In this document: positions 19,898 to 29,489 of the stretch, in pieces
Position numbering within the stretch: position 1 is the stretch's first letter
How the letters are laid out: the number at the start of each line of letters is the position of its first letter
From: JAAUTT01 sp963846585
GTDB taxonomy: Bacteria > Bacteroidota > Bacteroidia > Bacteroidales > JAAUTT01
Reading direction: 5' to 3'
NCBI GenBank assembly: GCA_963846585.1
Contig: CAWJWO010000015.1
Coordinates: 562,558-626,557, forward strand
Length of the DNA: 64,000 nt
The notes under the pieces: generated by a model
What the model saw: the letters and a program-made list of their open reading frames with translations, nothing else
Databases searched by the model: none
What the model was told of the DNA's origin: nothing
Position numbers and translations under genes: made by a program

Positions 19898-21031
19898 ATG
19901 AGAATTAAAAGTATATGCCTTATATTTTATTTTTTATTTTTTTTATTCAATATTGTATTATCCGAATCTGATTCTTCCTACAAAAAAAACTCAGATAACA
20001 AAACCGGCTATTCATCTCATGATGTAAGAATTGGAGAACGTATTTTTCATGGATTAATTCCATCCGCCACAAAAACAATTAATTGCGCATCCTGTCATAA
20101 CACCGGGCATATCGACACATTGAACTGGAATCCCTCGGCAATGGATTTGGCATCAAAATATGCAACCAAAGATTTTGCATCATTTAAAACCGCCATTTTG
20201 CAGCCAACCGGTAAAGTTATGTCGCTGCTTCACGACAGCCTTGACCTCACTGATGAACAAATCCGACAGATAAAAAGCTACCTTGCCGAAATTGCAAAAA
20301 ATGGCGATGTGCCTGAAAAACCTCTGCTAACTAACCGCATTGCATTTATTCTGTTAGTACTTCTTTTTCTGTTATCATTTGTTGATTTGGCCATTACAAA
20401 GATGATAAAAGCCCGGACGGTGAATATAGGTGTAATGTTGGTCACCGGAATAATAATAACAGGTTATTTTGTAACATCTTCAATTGCAGTTGGCCGATCA
20501 CAAAATTACCAACCCGACCAGCCAATTAAATTTTCACATAAAATTCACGCGGGCCAAAATAAAACACAGTGCGTATATTGTCATTTTACTGCAGAACAAA
20601 GCAGATACGCAGGTATACCACCTGCAAGTGTTTGCATGAATTGTCATATTATCGTTCGTGAAGGTTCTAAGACCGGAAAATTCGAAATCAATAAAATATA
20701 TACTGCCCTCGACAATAATAAGCCCATTCAATGGGTGAAAGTGCATAATCTACCCGATTATGTTTATTTTAGTCATGCACAGCATGTTAATATAGCGAAA
20801 ATTGATTGTGCAAAATGTCATGGTGATGTTGCAAATATGGATCAAATTAAACAGGTGAGCGATTTATCAATGGGATGGTGTGTGAATTGCCATCGCGAAA
20901 CCGGTGTTCAATTCAGCAATAAGTTTTATGGCAAATACGAACAATTGCATAAAGATCTGAGAGAAGGGAAAATAAAAAAGGTTACTGCAGAAATGACTGG
21001 CAGCACTGACTGTATGAAATGCCACTATTAA
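19898..21031 (+). CDS. actA: alternative complex III multiheme cytochrome c (ActA)
   Basis: Subunit A of the quinol:cytochrome c/oxidase oxidoreductase ACIII. A signal-like helix starts the protein. One CASCH heme site lies at residues 63-67, two membrane helices follow at about 145-165 and 175-197, and five CxxCH sites lie in the C-terminal domain (CVYCH from residue 225, then CMNCH, CAKCH, CVNCH and the terminal CMKCH). Six heme c sites are therefore predicted, one more than the textbook pentaheme subunit. It starts the operon actABCDEF. The start is supported by the hydrophobic N-terminus; an AAGGAGG-like sequence lies too far upstream (about 19855) to be its ribosome site. Confidence 0.92.
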   Translation: MRIKSICLIFYFLFFLFNIVLSESDSSYKKNSDNKTGYSSHDVRIGERIFHGLIPSATKTINCASCHNTGHIDTLNWNPSAMDLASKYATKDFASFKTAILQPTGKVMSLLHDSLDLTDEQIRQIKSYLAEIAKNGDVPEKPLLTNRIAFILLVLLFLLSFVDLAITKMIKARTVNIGVMLVTGIIITGYFVTSSIAVGRSQNYQPDQPIKFSHKIHAGQNKTQCVYCHFTAEQSRYAGIPPASVCMNCHIIVREGSKTGKFEINKIYTALDNNKPIQWVKVHNLPDYVYFSHAQHVNIAKIDCAKCHGDVANMDQIKQVSDLSMGWCVNCHRETGVQFSNKFYGKYEQLHKDLREGKIKKVTAEMTGSTDCMKCHY

Positions 21032-21040
21032 AAAATACAA

Positions 21041-24001
21041 ATGATGAAAAAATACTGGCGAAGCATTGATGAGATTAAATCAGGTACTTTCCGGAATGAC
21101 CCTGGCAAAGGTGAATCAACTCACAACGATGATATTATTGGATATCTCGAAGGACTCCCGATAAAAGACCCGGCCTCACGCAGGCATTTTCTTAAAATTA
21201 TGAGTTATAGTGTTGGATCGGCAGCCATCCTTGCAGCTTGTAAAAAACCAGTTCAATATGCAATTCCTTATTTGATTCAGCCATCCGACATCGTACCTGG
21301 AAAAGCATCACATTACGCATCTACCTTTTTTGATGGTTCTGAATACTGTCCGGTAGTTGTAAAAGTCCGTGACGGACGACCAATAAAGTTGGAAGGCAAT
21401 AATTTATATAAATATACCAGAGGTGGCACTTCAGCCCGTGTACAGGCTTCTATTCTAAGTCTTTATGATAATGCACGCATTAAATCGCCATTGCACAACA
21501 ACAAATCCATTCACTGGGCCGATGCTGACAAAATTATTAAATCATCCCTCGAAAAAGTGAAAGAAAGCGGTAAAGAAATCGTTGTGTTAACCTCTACCCT
21601 GTTTAGCCCATCCACCCTAAAAATAATCGAAGATTTCAAAAGCACTTTCCCAAATACAAAACTTGTTACCTACGACGGAATCTCTTATTCAGGAATTGTT
21701 GATGCTTACAAGGAAACCACTAACAAAGCAGGCATTCCTTATCCAAATTTTGACAAAGCCGATGTAATTGTCAGTTTTGGTGCGGATTTTCTCGGGACAT
21801 GGCTTCTTCCCACGGAATTTACCCTGGCATATGTTTCGAAACGGAAACTGGAAAAAGGAACATACAAAATGAGCCGTCATATCCAGTATGAATCGAACCT
21901 TTCACTTACCGGGAGTAATGCCGATGAAAGAATATCCATCCGGCCTTCTGAAGAACCTGTAATCCTTGCCAATTTGTATAATTTAATCGCTTCCAAACAG
22001 GGGGCCAGACTTATAGATATACCTGCATTAGAAAACAATTTCCGGTTGGAAAAAATCGCAACGGAACTACTTGGCAATAAAGGCCGGTCGATTGTTATTT
22101 CAGGCTCCAATGATAAGGAGGTTCAAAAGATAGTTATAGCAATTAATTATCTTTTAAATAATTATGGGAAAACTTTTAATATGGATAAACCAATCTTCAT
22201 AAAACAAGGTTCGGATCAGGAAATGTTCGCTTTGGTTGACCGGATGAATGCAGGAAAGGTTGGTGCAATTTTCTTTAACAATACAAACCCCTGTTATGAT
22301 TATTATAATGTAACAGAATTTATAAAGGCTTTAAAGGAAGTCAATCTGAAGGTTTCATTTTCGGGATTCCCGAATGAAACTTTACCTTATTGCGATTTTG
22401 TTTGTCCCGAACCTCACTTCCTTGAAGCCTGGAACGATTATGAGCCAAGAAGAGGGATCTACAGCATCTCCCAACCCGCCATCCACAAAATATTCGATAC
22501 TCGCCCAATTCAGGAAAGCCTGATGATATGGGCCGGTAAAACAATTACATGGAACGGGTATATGAAGGACAATTGGGAAAAATCAATTTTTCCAAAACAA
22601 AATAAAATAAATGATCCGGAATCATTCTGGATCGACACCTTAAGAAATGGCTGTTTGGAAACTTCTGAAACGGAAAAGTTGAACATTACAAATGAGCCGG
22701 TACCCAATGAAATCAGATTTAAACTAAACGATTCTTCCACAATAGAAATGCAATTTGTAGTTCCTATCGGACTTTCCTCCGGCTATCATTCCAATAATCC
22801 CTGGTTACAGGAGTTACCCGATCCAATCTCCAGGGTTACCTGGGATAATTATGCATCTGTTTCACCAAAATTTGCAGAAGAGAAGAATCTGAAAAACGGA
22901 GAAATAATTGCCATTGATAATAAAATTGAATTACCTGTTGTAGTGCAACCCGGCCAGGCTTATGGTACAATAGCAGCAGGCATGAATTATGGCCGTACAT
23001 ATGCTGGTAAAGTTGCAGAAGAAGTTGGTGTTAATGTATACCCATTTGTGAATCGTCAAAACAATAACCTGCAGTATTTTCAAACTAATGTCAACTTTTC
23101 CAAAACAGGTAAAACAGTAAAACTTGCCCAAACGCAAACCCACCATACAATGGAAGGCAGGGATATTGTCAGGGAAACTTCGTTACGTGAATATGCCATC
23201 AAACCCAATGCCGGAAACGAAGCACACGAAGAGTTTGCTAAAACACAACAAACACTGTATCCTGAACATAAATATGATAGTTTCCATTGGGGGCTTGGAA
23301 TTGATTTGAATTCCTGTATTGGATGCGGGGCCTGTACTATAGCCTGCCAGTCCGAAAATAACATCGCTGTAGTTGGCAAAGAACAGGTAATAAAACGCCG
23401 TATCATGCACTGGATCAGAGTAGATAGGTATTATAAAGGTGATCCTGAAACACCTTCGGTATTGTTTCAGCCTGTAATGTGCCAGCATTGCGATAATGCC
23501 CCATGCGAAAATGTTTGCCCGGTTGCCGCCACCACACACAGCAATGAAGGCTTAAACCAGATGACCTATAACCGTTGCATTGGGACCCGTTACTGTATCA
23601 ATAATTGTCCATACAAAGTGCGAAGATTTAACTGGTTGAAATTTACCGATAACCCAAAATTCGATTATAACCAGAATTCAAAATTGGGAAAACTTGTCTT
23701 AAATCCGGATGTAGTGGTACGGGAAAGAGGAGTGGTTGAAAAATGTACATTCTGTGTTCAACGCATACAGGAAAAGAAATTAAATGCAAAACTCGAAAAC
23801 CGTTTACTTAAGGATGGGGAAGTACAACCTGCCTGTGTACAGGCCTGCCCTGCCGAGGCTATGACCTTTGGCGACCTAAACGATCAACACAGCAACATTT
23901 TTAAAATATATGCCAATGAGCGAAATTACCATTTGCTCGAAGAACTTCATACATTACCTAAAGTAGGGTATTTAACCAAAGTTAGAAATACAGAGGACTA
24001 A
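21041..24001 (+). CDS. actB: alternative complex III iron-sulfur subunit (ActB)
   Basis: Peripheral ACIII subunit of 986 residues, related to molybdopterin oxidoreductases but used for electron transfer only. The N-terminus has SRRHFLKIMSYSVGSAAILAAC near residue 46, the variant Tat-like segment typical of this family. A degenerate molybdopterin-type domain follows (about 85-740). The ferredoxin-like domain from about 757 has CIGCGACTIAC, CQHCDNAPCENVCP, CIGTRYCINNCP and CTFCVQR...CVQACP. That is fifteen cysteines, the number expected for three 4Fe-4S and one 3Fe-4S clusters. It lies 9 bp after actA and 22 bp before actC. Confidence 0.93.
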   Translation: MMKKYWRSIDEIKSGTFRNDPGKGESTHNDDIIGYLEGLPIKDPASRRHFLKIMSYSVGSAAILAACKKPVQYAIPYLIQPSDIVPGKASHYASTFFDGSEYCPVVVKVRDGRPIKLEGNNLYKYTRGGTSARVQASILSLYDNARIKSPLHNNKSIHWADADKIIKSSLEKVKESGKEIVVLTSTLFSPSTLKIIEDFKSTFPNTKLVTYDGISYSGIVDAYKETTNKAGIPYPNFDKADVIVSFGADFLGTWLLPTEFTLAYVSKRKLEKGTYKMSRHIQYESNLSLTGSNADERISIRPSEEPVILANLYNLIASKQGARLIDIPALENNFRLEKIATELLGNKGRSIVISGSNDKEVQKIVIAINYLLNNYGKTFNMDKPIFIKQGSDQEMFALVDRMNAGKVGAIFFNNTNPCYDYYNVTEFIKALKEVNLKVSFSGFPNETLPYCDFVCPEPHFLEAWNDYEPRRGIYSISQPAIHKIFDTRPIQESLMIWAGKTITWNGYMKDNWEKSIFPKQNKINDPESFWIDTLRNGCLETSETEKLNITNEPVPNEIRFKLNDSSTIEMQFVVPIGLSSGYHSNNPWLQELPDPISRVTWDNYASVSPKFAEEKNLKNGEIIAIDNKIELPVVVQPGQAYGTIAAGMNYGRTYAGKVAEEVGVNVYPFVNRQNNNLQYFQTNVNFSKTGKTVKLAQTQTHHTMEGRDIVRETSLREYAIKPNAGNEAHEEFAKTQQTLYPEHKYDSFHWGLGIDLNSCIGCGACTIACQSENNIAVVGKEQVIKRRIMHWIRVDRYYKGDPETPSVLFQPVMCQHCDNAPCENVCPVAATTHSNEGLNQMTYNRCIGTRYCINNCPYKVRRFNWLKFTDNPKFDYNQNSKLGKLVLNPDVVVRERGVVEKCTFCVQRIQEKKLNAKLENRLLKDGEVQPACVQACPAEAMTFGDLNDQHSNIFKIYANERNYHLLEELHTLPKVGYLTKVRNTED

Positions 24002-24023
24002 AATCACTGGTAGATTTGATTAT

Positions 24024-25382
24024 ATGTACGACCGTAAAATAAGAGGAGAGCTAATTGAAGGAAACAAAACATTGGGTGATATTACCAATGATATTTTGCG
24101 ACCTATAGAATCTGCAGCGCCAAAATGGTGGTTTGTAGCAATGGCATTAAGTTCCATGGCTGTTTTATGGGGTGTTTATTCTATCTATATCACAATTGCA
24201 TATGGTATTGGAACGTGGAACCTCAACAACAGTGTAGGATGGGGTTGGGGTATCATCAATTTTGTCTGGTGGATCGGAATTGGACATGCCGGCACAGCTT
24301 TTTCGATTTTTCTGCTGATACTCCGGCAAAAATGGCGTACATCCATTAATCGTGCCGCAGAAGCTATGACTGTTTTTGCAGTAATATGTGCCGGCTTATT
24401 TCCGGTAGTCCACATGGGACGTGTTTGGGACGCTTTCTTTGTTTTTCCGTATCCCAACACGCGAGGACCGCTTTGGGTTAATTTTAACTCCCCTCTTTTT
24501 TGGGATTTTACCGCTATCTCAACTTATCTGACTATTTCGGCTTCGTTTTGGTATCTTGGAATGCTCCCTGACTTTGGAACTATACGAGATCGTACAACAT
24601 CGAAAATCAGAAAGGCAGTATATGGATTTTTTGCCATGGGCTGGACCGGCTCATCCCGCCATTGGCAGCGCTACGAGGCCATAGCATTTGTTCTTGGCGG
24701 GATGGCTGCTTTGCTGGTGGTATCAGTCCATTCAATCGTTTCTACTGACTTTGCTTCATCAGTCGAACCTGGCTGGCATACCACAATTTTTCCTCCATAC
24801 TTTGTAGTAGGGGCAATATTCTCAGGCTTTGCTATGGTAATGACCCTTATGATCATAATCAGGAAATTTTACAATCTTCAGGCATACGTCACAGATTCAC
24901 ATCTGAATGCCACTGCGAAGATTCTTACATTTGTAAGTCTTATAATGGGAACTTCTTATATGACGGAAATTTTCATCGCCTGGTACTCAGGTAATAAGTA
25001 TGAATTATTTACATTCTTTCACAATAGGATTACAGGCGACTATTCTCCCCAATTCTGGGCCATGTTCATTTGCAACGCTGTTATGCCACAACTTTTCTGG
25101 TTCAAAAAAGTAAGAAGCAGCCTCTTTATGCTATTTATAATTTCCATAATCATAAATATCGGAATGTGGTTTGAACGGTATAATATCATAGTGACCAGTC
25201 TTGCAAAGGATTACCTGCCTTCGAGCTGGGCAACCTACAGCCCTTCAATTGTGGAAGTGGGAATATTTGTAGGAACACTAGGTATTTTTTCGACAGGCGT
25301 TTTGCTTTTTTTCCGTTACATTCCAATGATGGCAATACATGAATTAAAAACCGTTCTTGATTTGGATGACAAAAAGACTTAA
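24024..25382 (+). CDS. actC: alternative complex III NrfD-like quinol-binding subunit (ActC)
   Basis: Polytopic NrfD/PsrC-family membrane protein of 452 residues with about ten helices. Family-typical stretches include GWGIINFVWWIGIGHAGTAF near residue 75, FPVVHMGRVWDAFFVFPYPN near residue 133 and the W/GSSRHWQRYE loop near 212. It should bind menaquinol and pass electrons to the iron-sulfur chain of ActB. In known ACIII structures ActC and ActF are the two NrfD-like subunits; both are present here in the standard order. It is followed by actD after 59 bp. Confidence 0.92.
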   Translation: MYDRKIRGELIEGNKTLGDITNDILRPIESAAPKWWFVAMALSSMAVLWGVYSIYITIAYGIGTWNLNNSVGWGWGIINFVWWIGIGHAGTAFSIFLLILRQKWRTSINRAAEAMTVFAVICAGLFPVVHMGRVWDAFFVFPYPNTRGPLWVNFNSPLFWDFTAISTYLTISASFWYLGMLPDFGTIRDRTTSKIRKAVYGFFAMGWTGSSRHWQRYEAIAFVLGGMAALLVVSVHSIVSTDFASSVEPGWHTTIFPPYFVVGAIFSGFAMVMTLMIIIRKFYNLQAYVTDSHLNATAKILTFVSLIMGTSYMTEIFIAWYSGNKYELFTFFHNRITGDYSPQFWAMFICNAVMPQLFWFKKVRSSLFMLFIISIIINIGMWFERYNIIVTSLAKDYLPSSWATYSPSIVEVGIFVGTLGIFSTGVLLFFRYIPMMAIHELKTVLDLDDKKT

Positions 25383-25441
25383 ATAGTATCTTTAAGAAAA
25401 TTAAGTGGCACTAATTACAAAACAGAAAATAAATAAAGCCA

Positions 25442-25939
25442 ATGAACGAAGATGTTTATATCGGAGTATACAATAAAGAAGATGAGTTTGACAGGGCTGT
25501 CATTAACCTGAAAAAATCGGATGTCTGCATTGAAGAACTTTATATGCCGGTACCGGTTCATCATGCGGTTAAAAGCGTGGCCGGAAGTTCAAAATTGCCA
25601 GTGTTGGCTTACTTCTTCGGATTATTCGCCATTGTATCAGTTCTCACTTTTTTGTATTACTCTGCAGTTATAAGCTGGCCTTTGAATATTGGAGGAAAAC
25701 CTTCCAATGCGTTTCCCTCCTTTATAATTGTAACGCTGGTACTAACTATTTTATCGGTTACATTACTTACCCTTTTAGCTTTTTCAATAAGTGCAAATTT
25801 ATATCCGGGGAAAAAGGCTATAGTTTATGATGAGAGAGCCTTAAACGATAAATTTATTATCATTTTGAAATCAGATAAGGTGCCTGACGCGAAAATTAAA
25901 TTGTTAGAAAATGGAGCTAATGAAATCATACATAAATAA
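25442..25939 (+). CDS. actD: alternative complex III membrane subunit (ActD, DUF3341)
   Basis: ACIII subunit D of 165 residues. A cytoplasmic N-terminal domain (YIGVYNKEDEFDRAVINLKK) is followed by two membrane helices at about residues 58-80 and 95-122, linked by a segment with the family signature WPLNIGGKPSNAFPSF. The C-terminal soluble domain ends VPDAKIKLLENGANEIIHK. These are the classic DUF3341 features. The end of the gene overlaps the start of actE, which supports translational coupling. It has no cofactor and probably stabilises the ActC-ActF membrane arm. Confidence 0.92.
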   Translation: MNEDVYIGVYNKEDEFDRAVINLKKSDVCIEELYMPVPVHHAVKSVAGSSKLPVLAYFFGLFAIVSVLTFLYYSAVISWPLNIGGKPSNAFPSFIIVTLVLTILSVTLLTLLAFSISANLYPGKKAIVYDERALNDKFIIILKSDKVPDAKIKLLENGANEIIHK

Positions 25940-26489
25940 TATTACCTCTTTATTCTTATCCATAGGTTGTTTATTTATCCTTTCGTGTGACAGGGATAAA
26001 AACAACCCGGGTTATGATTATTTTCCAGACATGGCTTACTCAAAGGCATACAAAACCTATGCGCCTAATCCAAATTTTTACGATGGAAAAACCTTACAGG
26101 CACCGGTTGACGGAACCATTTCCCGCGAAGCTGAAAATTATCCCTTTAAAAAAACAGATGCTGACCTCATTAAAGCTGCAAAATTGAAAAATCCTATGAG
26201 ACCTGACACTCAAAATATTGCACGTGGTGAAAAAGTTTATCAAACTATCTGTCTCCAGTGTCATGGAGATAAGGCCGACGGAAAAGGGTATTTATATATA
26301 TCAGGAAAATTTACTTACCCTCCTGCAAATTTAACCAGTGTTAAAACAACAAACCGGACGGATGGTGAATTATACCATATTGTAACGGTCGGCTTAGGAC
26401 TCATGCCTGCACATGGGATTATCGTGAGGCCTGATGACCGGTGGAAAGTAATTATGTATATCAGAAGCTTGCAAAAAAGGAAGACATAA
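25920..26489 (+). CDS. actE: alternative complex III monoheme cytochrome c lipoprotein (ActE)
   Basis: Periplasmic membrane-anchored cytochrome c. The lipobox FILSC follows a short hydrophobic signal, so a lipid anchor is expected. One heme site, CLQCHGDKADGKG, is near residue 102, and the methionine ligand is probably in VGLGLMPAHG. An ATG three codons upstream (25911) is possible, but the one at 25920 has GGAG four bases before it and gives a better signal peptide. The start overlaps the actD end by 20 bp. It is expected to pass electrons from ActA to the caa3 oxidase encoded downstream. Confidence 0.9.
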   Translation: MKSYINNITSLFLSIGCLFILSCDRDKNNPGYDYFPDMAYSKAYKTYAPNPNFYDGKTLQAPVDGTISREAENYPFKKTDADLIKAAKLKNPMRPDTQNIARGEKVYQTICLQCHGDKADGKGYLYISGKFTYPPANLTSVKTTNRTDGELYHIVTVGLGLMPAHGIIVRPDDRWKVIMYIRSLQKRKT

Positions 26490-26628
26490 CTATACTTACA
26501 GTCAGTCAAACAAATATTAATTTAACGTAAATTCTTTAACACGAGAATTAAAATATGAAACGGGCATCACAAATTAAATAAACTAAATGCGAGTTCCATA
26601 TGACCTTTAAAATAAAAACTATTTACAT

Positions 26629-27801
26629 ATGAAAGACCGGATTCCACTTTCACAAACATTTAAAATAGTTTGTATCATTTGCATTGGCATTGGAATCGCT
26701 GCACTTGGTTACGGCTTTTTTTCAGATGCCCGGCGCACCTGGGCCAACTATCTGTTAAATAACTTCTGCTTTCTTTCCTTAGCTATTGGCGGTGCCTTTT
26801 TTTTAGGTTTGCAGGCTATAACACAAGCAGGATGGTCAGCAGGATTCCGTCGCATCCCGGAGGCAATGATGATGTATATACCTGTTGCAGGAGCCCTTTT
26901 CCTTCTCCTGATTTTTGGAATGCATTATATATATTCCTGGACTAATCCTGATGTTGTAGCGGCCAGCGGTATCATCAAATCCAAGACAGTATATCTGAAT
27001 ATTCCTTTCTTTTTTGTACGTCTGATAGTATTTTTTTCGGCATGGATATTGCTTACCCGACTTATTAGAAAAGCATCCCTAAAAGAAGATGTAACCGGCG
27101 GCCTGGAGTATTTTAAAAAGATAGAGCGGTACTCTAAGGTATTGATATTTGTTCTTGCACTTTCCTTTTCGATCCTCGGATTCGATTTACTCATGTCGAT
27201 TGATGTAAAATGGTTTAGTACTATTTATGCATTGAAAAACTTTATTGCTGCATTTCTTCATGGTTCAGCCACCATTTTTATTATTGTTTTTCTATTAAAC
27301 CGCCGCGGGTATTTCGAATTTCTAAATGTAAGCCATGTCCACGATTTCGCGCGTTATCTTTTCATTGTCTCTATCTTCTACGGTTATTTCTGGTTTTCAC
27401 AGTTCATTCTTATCTGGTATGGAAACATACCCGAAGAAACCATCTATTATGCAAAACGCTGGACAACGGAGTGGCAACCCATCTGGGCTGCTGATATAAT
27501 TATCAATTGGGTAATCCCGTTTTTTGTATTGCTTCCGGTAAATACCAGCCGCAATAAATGGATAGTTTTTTCCGTGGCGGTATTGCTTGCAGTGGGTCAG
27601 TGGGTTGATTTATATGTAGAGATATTTCCCGGTTCCGTAGGCCACGCTAAATTAGGATTTATAGAAATCGGAACTTATATAGGTTTTTTAGGACTATTTG
27701 TATTTATTACCGGTTATAGTTTATCCAGGGCTGCATTGGTACCTAAAAATCATCCTTTAATTAACGAAAGCTTATATCATCATTTTGAATCGTATATATA
27801 A
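26629..27801 (+). CDS. actF: alternative complex III membrane subunit (ActF)
   Basis: Second NrfD-like subunit of ACIII, 390 residues and about ten helices. Recognisable segments include the AITQAGWSAGFRRIPEAMMM stretch near residue 65, MHYIYSWTNPDVV near 98 and WFSQFILIWYGNIPEETIYY near 260. It is a paralogue of ActC and completes the membrane arm. A 139-bp gap precedes it, longer than elsewhere in the operon, so a secondary promoter is possible, though I see no convincing one. Its 3' end overlaps the next reading frame by 17 bp. Confidence 0.92.
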   Translation: MKDRIPLSQTFKIVCIICIGIGIAALGYGFFSDARRTWANYLLNNFCFLSLAIGGAFFLGLQAITQAGWSAGFRRIPEAMMMYIPVAGALFLLLIFGMHYIYSWTNPDVVAASGIIKSKTVYLNIPFFFVRLIVFFSAWILLTRLIRKASLKEDVTGGLEYFKKIERYSKVLIFVLALSFSILGFDLLMSIDVKWFSTIYALKNFIAAFLHGSATIFIIVFLLNRRGYFEFLNVSHVHDFARYLFIVSIFYGYFWFSQFILIWYGNIPEETIYYAKRWTTEWQPIWAADIIINWVIPFFVLLPVNTSRNKWIVFSVAVLLAVGQWVDLYVEIFPGSVGHAKLGFIEIGTYIGFLGLFVFITGYSLSRAALVPKNHPLINESLYHHFESYI

Positions 27802-28609
27802 AATAGTACAATACCTCAGTTTGGATGTTGCTATTGGCAGCATTGGCAGCTCTGTCCTGGCCTTAAAGGTTTTTAATGCCCGGTTGCCAATTATTTATTG
27901 GCTTATATTACCTGTTTGTGTTTGGATTATATACACTTCCGATCATTTGCTCGATTCCCTGAAAGTAAAGAATCAGACAGCTATGGGAAGACATTATTTT
28001 CACTTTATACATAGAAAAGTGATGAGCGTTCTTCTTGGTTTATCAATAATTATAACAAACATCCTTATTTTTCAATTTCTTGATAAAAAAACAATTATCT
28101 ATGGTCTTGTTTTAAGTTTCCTGATAATATTATACCTGCTGGTGAACTATTTTATATGTGAAATCTTCCGGTTTTTTCCAAGGGAATTTATTATAGCTAT
28201 AGGTTATATAGCAGGGACGTGGGGAATTCCGTTTTTTTCGAAATACCCGACTGTAACTAAGGAACAATATCTCCTTTTAATTAGCTATTCTCTGATTATA
28301 CTTACCATTCCTCTTTTGTATTCCATATACGAATACAAGTCGGATATCCTAAACGGGTTTATTTCGTTTTCAACTGTGTTTGGGATCAAAATCGCAGAAT
28401 ATTCAATTTCAACAATTTTGGCACTTTCCGTAATTTTATCAACTTACTCATTCGTCTTGATCCATAAGTTTTGTTATTTTCTTATATTAGTTATGGGATT
28501 TACATTATTTAGTGAGGTACTTTTCCGGAAGTGGTTATTTATAAATGAAAAATACCGGACAATAGCCGAATCAATGAATTTTTTACCATTCATACTATTA
28601 TTGCTTTAA
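27785..28609 (+). CDS. UbiA-like integral membrane protein
   Basis: Polytopic protein of 274 residues with about eight helices. The segment VWIIYTSDHLLDSLKVKNQ (about residues 50-68) resembles the NxxxD/DxxxD prenyl-diphosphate site of UbiA-family prenyltransferases, but the second Asp-rich motif is weak (the EYKSD region near 180). Its position between ACIII and cytochrome oxidase genes invites a heme O synthase-like or quinone-related role, but the sequence is too divergent to call ctaB. The start used is TTG at 27785, overlapping actF by 17 bp. A later in-frame start is possible, which would shorten the first helix. Confidence 0.55.
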   Translation: MNRIYKIVQYLSLDVAIGSIGSSVLALKVFNARLPIIYWLILPVCVWIIYTSDHLLDSLKVKNQTAMGRHYFHFIHRKVMSVLLGLSIIITNILIFQFLDKKTIIYGLVLSFLIILYLLVNYFICEIFRFFPREFIIAIGYIAGTWGIPFFSKYPTVTKEQYLLLISYSLIILTIPLLYSIYEYKSDILNGFISFSTVFGIKIAEYSISTILALSVILSTYSFVLIHKFCYFLILVMGFTLFSEVLFRKWLFINEKYRTIAESMNFLPFILLLL

Positions 28610-28679
28610 GTGATCGTTTTCTTACTATAAAAAAATTAATAATATATACGGATATTATAATTAAAGAACTTTTATTAAA

Positions 28680-29480
28680 ATGATAAAAACTATTTTTGGA
28701 ATTACACTGGCATTTATTGCAACCATTGCCACGGCAACCAAGCCATCAGGTACTAAAAGTGATGATGTGGAGATTGGTATAGTCGAACACCTTAATGAAT
28801 ATGTACCTAATAATATACAATTAATAAATGAAAAAGGGGACACTGTTAATTTGAAAAACATAATTAACAAACCCACCGTACTTTGTTTTGTTTATTTTGA
28901 ATGCCCAATGTTGTGCACTCCATTGATGAATGGGTTGGCAGAGGTAATCGATAAATCGGATATGAAAATTGGTAAAGACTACCAGGTACTTACCATAGGC
29001 TTCAATATTGAGGAACCTTTATCCCTAGCAATTAGGAAAAAAAAGAATTACCTGTCGCACATGAAAACAAGGGAAGCGGAGAATGGGTGGAAGTTCTTTA
29101 TTTCGGATAGCGCTAATATTGCCAGGGCTACCAATGCATTGGGCTTTAAATACAAAAGGGCAGGAAATGTTTTTCTTCATTCTGCAACCTTAATTTTTAT
29201 CAGCCAAAATGGAAAAATAACGAGATATCTGAATGGAACATACTTTCTTCCATTTGAATTTAAGATGGCACTGGTTGAATCCTCCAAAGGAACCAGCGGA
29301 CCTACAATTAACAAATTATTGCAATATTGTTATGGATATGATACGCAATCGCAACATTATGCAATGGATGTGACCAAAGTTGGCGGTGCCGTCATCTTGT
29401 TTCTGTTATTGGCTATCGTTTTTTTCATTATTTTTAAACCACTTATACATAAGAAAGTTAAAAGTACTACAAATTTATAA
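28680..29480 (+). CDS. SCO1/SenC copper chaperone for cytochrome oxidase
   Basis: Thioredoxin-fold copper protein of 266 residues. The copper motif YFECPMLCTPLMNG has Cys75 and Cys79, and the third ligand is probably His167 in FLHSATLIF. A signal peptide precedes it and a C-terminal membrane helix at about 235-255 anchors the protein, with the active domain facing the periplasm. It lies 9 bp before coxA, in the place expected for the factor that loads the CuA centre of CoxB. All three copper ligands are intact. Confidence 0.92.
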   Translation: MIKTIFGITLAFIATIATATKPSGTKSDDVEIGIVEHLNEYVPNNIQLINEKGDTVNLKNIINKPTVLCFVYFECPMLCTPLMNGLAEVIDKSDMKIGKDYQVLTIGFNIEEPLSLAIRKKKNYLSHMKTREAENGWKFFISDSANIARATNALGFKYKRAGNVFLHSATLIFISQNGKITRYLNGTYFLPFEFKMALVESSKGTSGPTINKLLQYCYGYDTQSQHYAMDVTKVGGAVILFLLLAIVFFIIFKPLIHKKVKSTTNL

Positions 29481-29489
29481 ACTATAAGT

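Noticed and set aside
23183..23539. 118-codon minus-strand frame
   Set aside because: Opposite strand of the ActB ferredoxin domain, which is clearly coding.
21041..24001. formate dehydrogenase or NrfC-type assignment for the iron-sulfur protein
   Set aside because: The degenerate molybdopterin half, the variant Tat segment and neighbours ActA and ActC-F make ACIII the only consistent reading.
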